Part shown: positions 33,163 through 35,102 of the stretch, piece after piece | How positions within the stretch are numbered: the stretch's first letter is position 1 | Layout of the letters: every line of letters starts with the position of its first letter | Source of the DNA: Candidatus Hodarchaeota archaeon | Lineage (GTDB): Archaea; Asgardarchaeota; Heimdallarchaeia; Hodarchaeales; Hodarchaeaceae | DNA length: 35,102 nucleotides | Direction: 5' to 3' | Assembly: GCA_029856365.1 (NCBI GenBank) | Contig: JAHQWW010000027.1 | Coordinates: forward strand, 1 to 35,102 | Notes under the pieces: generated by a model | Seen by the model: the letters and a program-made list of their open reading frames with translations, nothing else | Told to the model about the DNA's origin: nothing | Databases searched by the model: none | Position numbers and translations under genes: made by a program

Positions 33163-33978
33163 TTATTCCTCAATGATGGGGCTTTTTTTATCGTAAATCC
33201 ATCTAGTTAAATACATATAAGGGGTATCGATTAATCCCAGAAACCATTTTGTTATTAGCTGACCAATTATTAGAGTAAAAATAAATTCTACTGTCTCTAC
33301 TTCGATTGAGGCATCAAACATTTTCTGAATAGAGGGTAAAATTAGGAAAGCTAACGGAATAAAGATAATAGAATCTAATCCTAGACTTAAAATATCACTA
33401 AAAACATTTCTTATCCATAAATATTTCCACCACTCATTTCCTGTATATGTTTTCGTGTGAATCCATGAACGAATTTTATCATAAATCCATGCATCAAATC
33501 GTTCACTGATAAGAAAACTGATCCACGAGGCCAAAGTTATTGCAGGAACAATGACAAATGGAACTAAAGGATCATCTCCCGCTGCAGGAAGGGATCTTGC
33601 CAATATTAAAAGAATCACCATAATGATTTGACTGATAAGGGCTATCCAGATCATTTCATACACTGTCTTTCTCCCAAATTTTTCGTTAACCATGTCTGTA
33701 ACCTGAAGAGTAAAAGGGAAAACTATAACTCCAACGGGTGCAAAAATTGGGAGTATACCTACCTCAATCAACCAAGACCCAATAAGAGGTATCGATTCTA
33801 ATCCTAAATCAAATTCTGCAATTTTTGCTGCGAAAAATTGAGCTAATGTCAGAAATAGAATATAAATACCTATTAATGCACGGGGAGAGTCTGATTTCGC
33901 TGTATACCACGCACCAGCATAACTAACAAGTCCCAATATGATGAAAATCCCTATACAAACTATTAATCCTTCCAACAT
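33163..33978 (-). CDS. VUT-family queuosine/archaeosine-precursor transporter
   Basis: 271 residues with about seven membrane segments. The YhhQ/VUT (COG1738) marks are FPFTLQVTDMVNEKFGRK (about 87-104), ASWISFLISERFDAWIYDKIR (about 150-170) and WIRNVFSDILSLGLDSIIF (about 188-206). Bacterial members import queuosine precursors; in an archaeon a 7-deazaguanine precursor of archaeosine is plausible, but no archaeosine gene is in the window. A TATA box at 34001-34008 lies 26 bp from ATG 33978, predicting a leaderless transcript. It is convergent with the methylase gene, 5 bp away. Confidence 0.82.
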   Translation of the reverse strand: MLEGLIVCIGIFIILGLVSYAGAWYTAKSDSPRALIGIYILFLTLAQFFAAKIAEFDLGLESIPLIGSWLIEVGILPIFAPVGVIVFPFTLQVTDMVNEKFGRKTVYEMIWIALISQIIMVILLILARSLPAAGDDPLVPFVIVPAITLASWISFLISERFDAWIYDKIRSWIHTKTYTGNEWWKYLWIRNVFSDILSLGLDSIIFIPLAFLILPSIQKMFDASIEVETVEFIFTLIIGQLITKWFLGLIDTPYMYLTRWIYDKKSPIIEE

Positions 33979-34000
33979 CCTTTATCTGTCTCCGTGGTAA

Positions 34001-34008
34001 TATTTAAG
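34001..34008 (-). promoter_or_regulatory. TATA box placing a leaderless start of the VUT gene
   Basis: CCTTAAATA on the minus strand, centred about 26 bp from ATG 33978, predicts transcription beginning at the start codon. No useful ribosome site precedes the ATG. Confidence 0.45.
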
Positions 34009-34038
34009 GGGAATATTTCTAGACTTTTACTTTCTTTT

Positions 34039-34094
34039 CCCCCTCTTAATGTTATTTACAGAAAGAAATTTCTCACAAAAAAAGAAAGAGGGGG
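34039..34094 (-). terminator. Inverted repeat and T-tract after the tubby/LURP-like gene
   Basis: CCCCCTCTT (34039-34047) and AAGAGGGGG (34086-34094) are perfect 9-bp inverted copies with a 38-nt loop. On the minus strand the loop begins with a T-rich run (TTTCTTTTTTTG, about 34076-34087) just after the stop of the gene at 34124. It fits an archaeal T-tract terminator, perhaps with a hairpin, ahead of the VUT promoter. A regulatory role for VUT is also possible, but the predicted VUT start is downstream of it. Confidence 0.4.
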
Positions 34095-34123
34095 AGTTTC
34101 CTCTAATTAACCAGCTGTTGAAA

Positions 34124-34762
34124 TTATCTTTGTTCCGCAGAATCGAGTAATACGGCTAATGCCACCGCGAATTTTCGATTGAACGTTTGATCGCTATCTG
34201 CAGTCATGTCCAATATATATTTATCTCCAATTGTCATTCTTCGGTTAAATTCTCCTACTTTCACTTCTTCACCATTTTGAATGAAATAAATATCAAATTG
34301 CAATCGGATTAACCAAGCAAACGATTCAATTATCCATCCAATTACGGGAATCCAACCAAATATCCACCGAGTATTCCGTAAAAGACTGATTAGTAAGCTC
34401 CTAGCCTTTACTTTCCCTACTACTTTTCCAGATCCATCCCATATTGTCCAATTCTCTCTGAAGATGCTTGACCAGAAATTTCGTTTTGTTCTTCCGAGAT
34501 TCTGATTAGTCTCATTATCAAGGATATCAAAACTCGCCCAAGCATCAAACGATGAGAGATCTTTTATTGTCATAATCTCTGGGGCGGTTTTGGGGTCACC
34601 TGGAAACACATGCATATGAGTTTTTCGTCCAAATCTGTCTCGTTTTATCCAAAGGAGATCTTGGTCTGTGTCTACATCTTTTATATGGTATGCTTCTTGA
34701 GCTGATAGTAGTCTTCGATGCCTCTGTTGTACACCAAATTTATCCCGGTCAAAAATGCCCAT
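34124..34762 (-). CDS. Tubby-like/LURP-one/scramblase-fold (LOR) protein
   Basis: A 212-residue protein with the strand order of LURP-one-related and phospholipid-scramblase-like proteins. YHIKDVDTDQDLLWIKRDRFG is followed by FDILDNETNQNLGRTKRNFWSSIF, ENWTIWDGSGKVVGKVK, a hydrophobic helix (WIFGWIPVIGWIIESFAWLI, about 133-152), and FDIYFIQNGEEVKVGEFNRR with closing helix NRKFAVALAVLLDSAEQR. The central helix lying inside the barrel is the fold mark. Members in eukaryotes bind membranes or phosphoinositides. ATG 34762 has GGTGA eight bases upstream (34770-34774) and a TATA box at 34799-34808. Function in this organism is unknown. Confidence 0.7.
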   Translation of the reverse strand: MGIFDRDKFGVQQRHRRLLSAQEAYHIKDVDTDQDLLWIKRDRFGRKTHMHVFPGDPKTAPEIMTIKDLSSFDAWASFDILDNETNQNLGRTKRNFWSSIFRENWTIWDGSGKVVGKVKARSLLISLLRNTRWIFGWIPVIGWIIESFAWLIRLQFDIYFIQNGEEVKVGEFNRRMTIGDKYILDMTADSDQTFNRKFAVALAVLLDSAEQR

Positions 34763-34798
34763 TTTTACTTCACCTTAATTAATTCAAATCTTTCTAGT

Positions 34799-34808
34799 GA
34801 TATATAAG
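34799..34808 (-). promoter_or_regulatory. TATA box of the tubby/LURP-like gene
   Basis: CTTATATATC on the minus strand predicts a start near 34778, giving a short leader that just contains the GGTGA site of the gene at 34762. Confidence 0.45.
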
Positions 34809-34919
34809 AGAAAGACAACAAATCCTTAATAAAGTACACTAGTTAAAAAGTTTCATCATATTTACTAAGAAAATTGAAAAAAAGTGTTGTTTTAAGAATA
34901 GGGTATAAAATGACCTTTT

Positions 34920-35102
34920 TCACTCATTTTCTATATACTTCCCTGCTGCATAGTTTTCAAGATCGATTAATACCTTTTTAGGGATTTCCTTTATTTCAGA
35001 GAGGTGAGTAACTTCGATTCGTAATTCAGATAGTTCTTGTGCCAACTCCTTCATAGCTTCATCAAAATTCTTAATCAAATAAACATCAACTAATTCAGGA
35101 GC
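34920..35102 (-). CDS. 3' end of an unidentified protein gene (cut by window edge)
   Basis: A 60-codon open frame on the minus strand enters from the right edge and ends with TGA at 34920-34922. The visible part is charged and helical (NFDEAMKELAQELSELRIEV, then HLSEIKEIPKKVLIDLENYA). It looks like the C terminus of a cytosolic protein. No family is recognised and its start lies outside the window. It precedes the tubby/LURP-like gene on the same strand with about 157 bp between, so it probably has its own terminator. Confidence 0.5.
   Translation of the reverse strand, partial: APELVDVYLIKNFDEAMKELAQELSELRIEVTHLSEIKEIPKKVLIDLENYAAGKYIENE

Noticed and set aside
33979..34123. preQ1 riboswitch ahead of the VUT transporter
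   Set aside because: No match to the known preQ1 aptamer pattern was found, and the TATA box at 34001-34008 predicts a leaderless transcript that would exclude such a leader.
1..35102. CRISPR array or cas genes
   Set aside because: No evenly spaced direct repeats were found by eye, and no Cas-like protein is encoded in the window.
1..35102. tRNA or rRNA genes
   Set aside because: No TTCGA-loop with matching acceptor stems or rRNA-like stretch was recognised. The GGTTCGAAT string near 2225 lies inside the winged-helix gene and lacks the rest of a tRNA.

Overview
The window looks like a piece of an AT-rich archaeal chromosome, most likely from an Asgard archaeon (Promethearchaeota). The evidence is: TATA boxes about 26 bp upstream of likely transcript starts, several of them implying leaderless mRNAs; a GGTGA-type Shine-Dalgarno ahead of many genes; many GTG/TTG starts; an archaea-specific RecJ-like DHH protein with DnaJ-type zinc fingers; a PiT/DUF47 phosphate pair; a preQ-type VUT transporter; and proteins with eukaryote-like folds (Arf-like small GTPase, C-type lectin domain, tubby/LURP-one-like protein). 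The assignment is inferred from gene content. No rRNA or tRNA was recognised.

Layout. 1-520: AT-rich spacer holding a GC-rich, foldable island behind a good TATA box, a candidate non-coding RNA. 520-2272 (-): a winged-helix protein overlapping an Arf-like GTPase. 2760-4021 (+): a broken surface beta-helix protein. 4100-5125 (-): a membrane protein and a winged-helix regulator, abutting. 5282-7110 (+): an orphan ORF, then a C-type lectin membrane protein overlapping a multi-pass membrane protein. 7110-9105 (+): a decayed EEP phosphatase, an SDR and a trmO interrupted by UGA. 9122-12558 (-): a MacB-like ABC exporter. 12667-13360: a small protein and an interrupted zinc-ribbon/PspC gene. 13677-15059 (+): a DNA methyltransferase, with two relatives of a small protein family at 15201 and 17430 bracketing an Ntn-hydrolase/membrane fusion. 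17639-20378 (-): DHH nuclease plus GNAT. 20594-22204 (+): a tandem metallophosphoesterase with one intact and one degenerate site. 22238-24509: a broken ClbS/DinB-like gene, a membrane protein and a tandem GNAT. 24752-33157 (+): an Eco57I/type I-like N6 methylase, a zinc-ribbon DUF1156 methylase, a DUF47/PiT phosphate unit, and a second DUF1156 methylase. 33163-35102 (-): VUT transporter, tubby/LURP-like protein and the 3' end of one more gene.

Two themes stand out. First, there are four DNA methyltransferases, two of them paralogues flanking a phosphate-uptake pair, with no restriction nuclease recognised. Second, five otherwise readable genes are interrupted by seven in-frame stop codons of all three kinds. 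Four of the five show no frameshift in the part that remains, which suggests nonsense decay, readthrough or consensus-sequence artefacts rather than ordinary indel decay.
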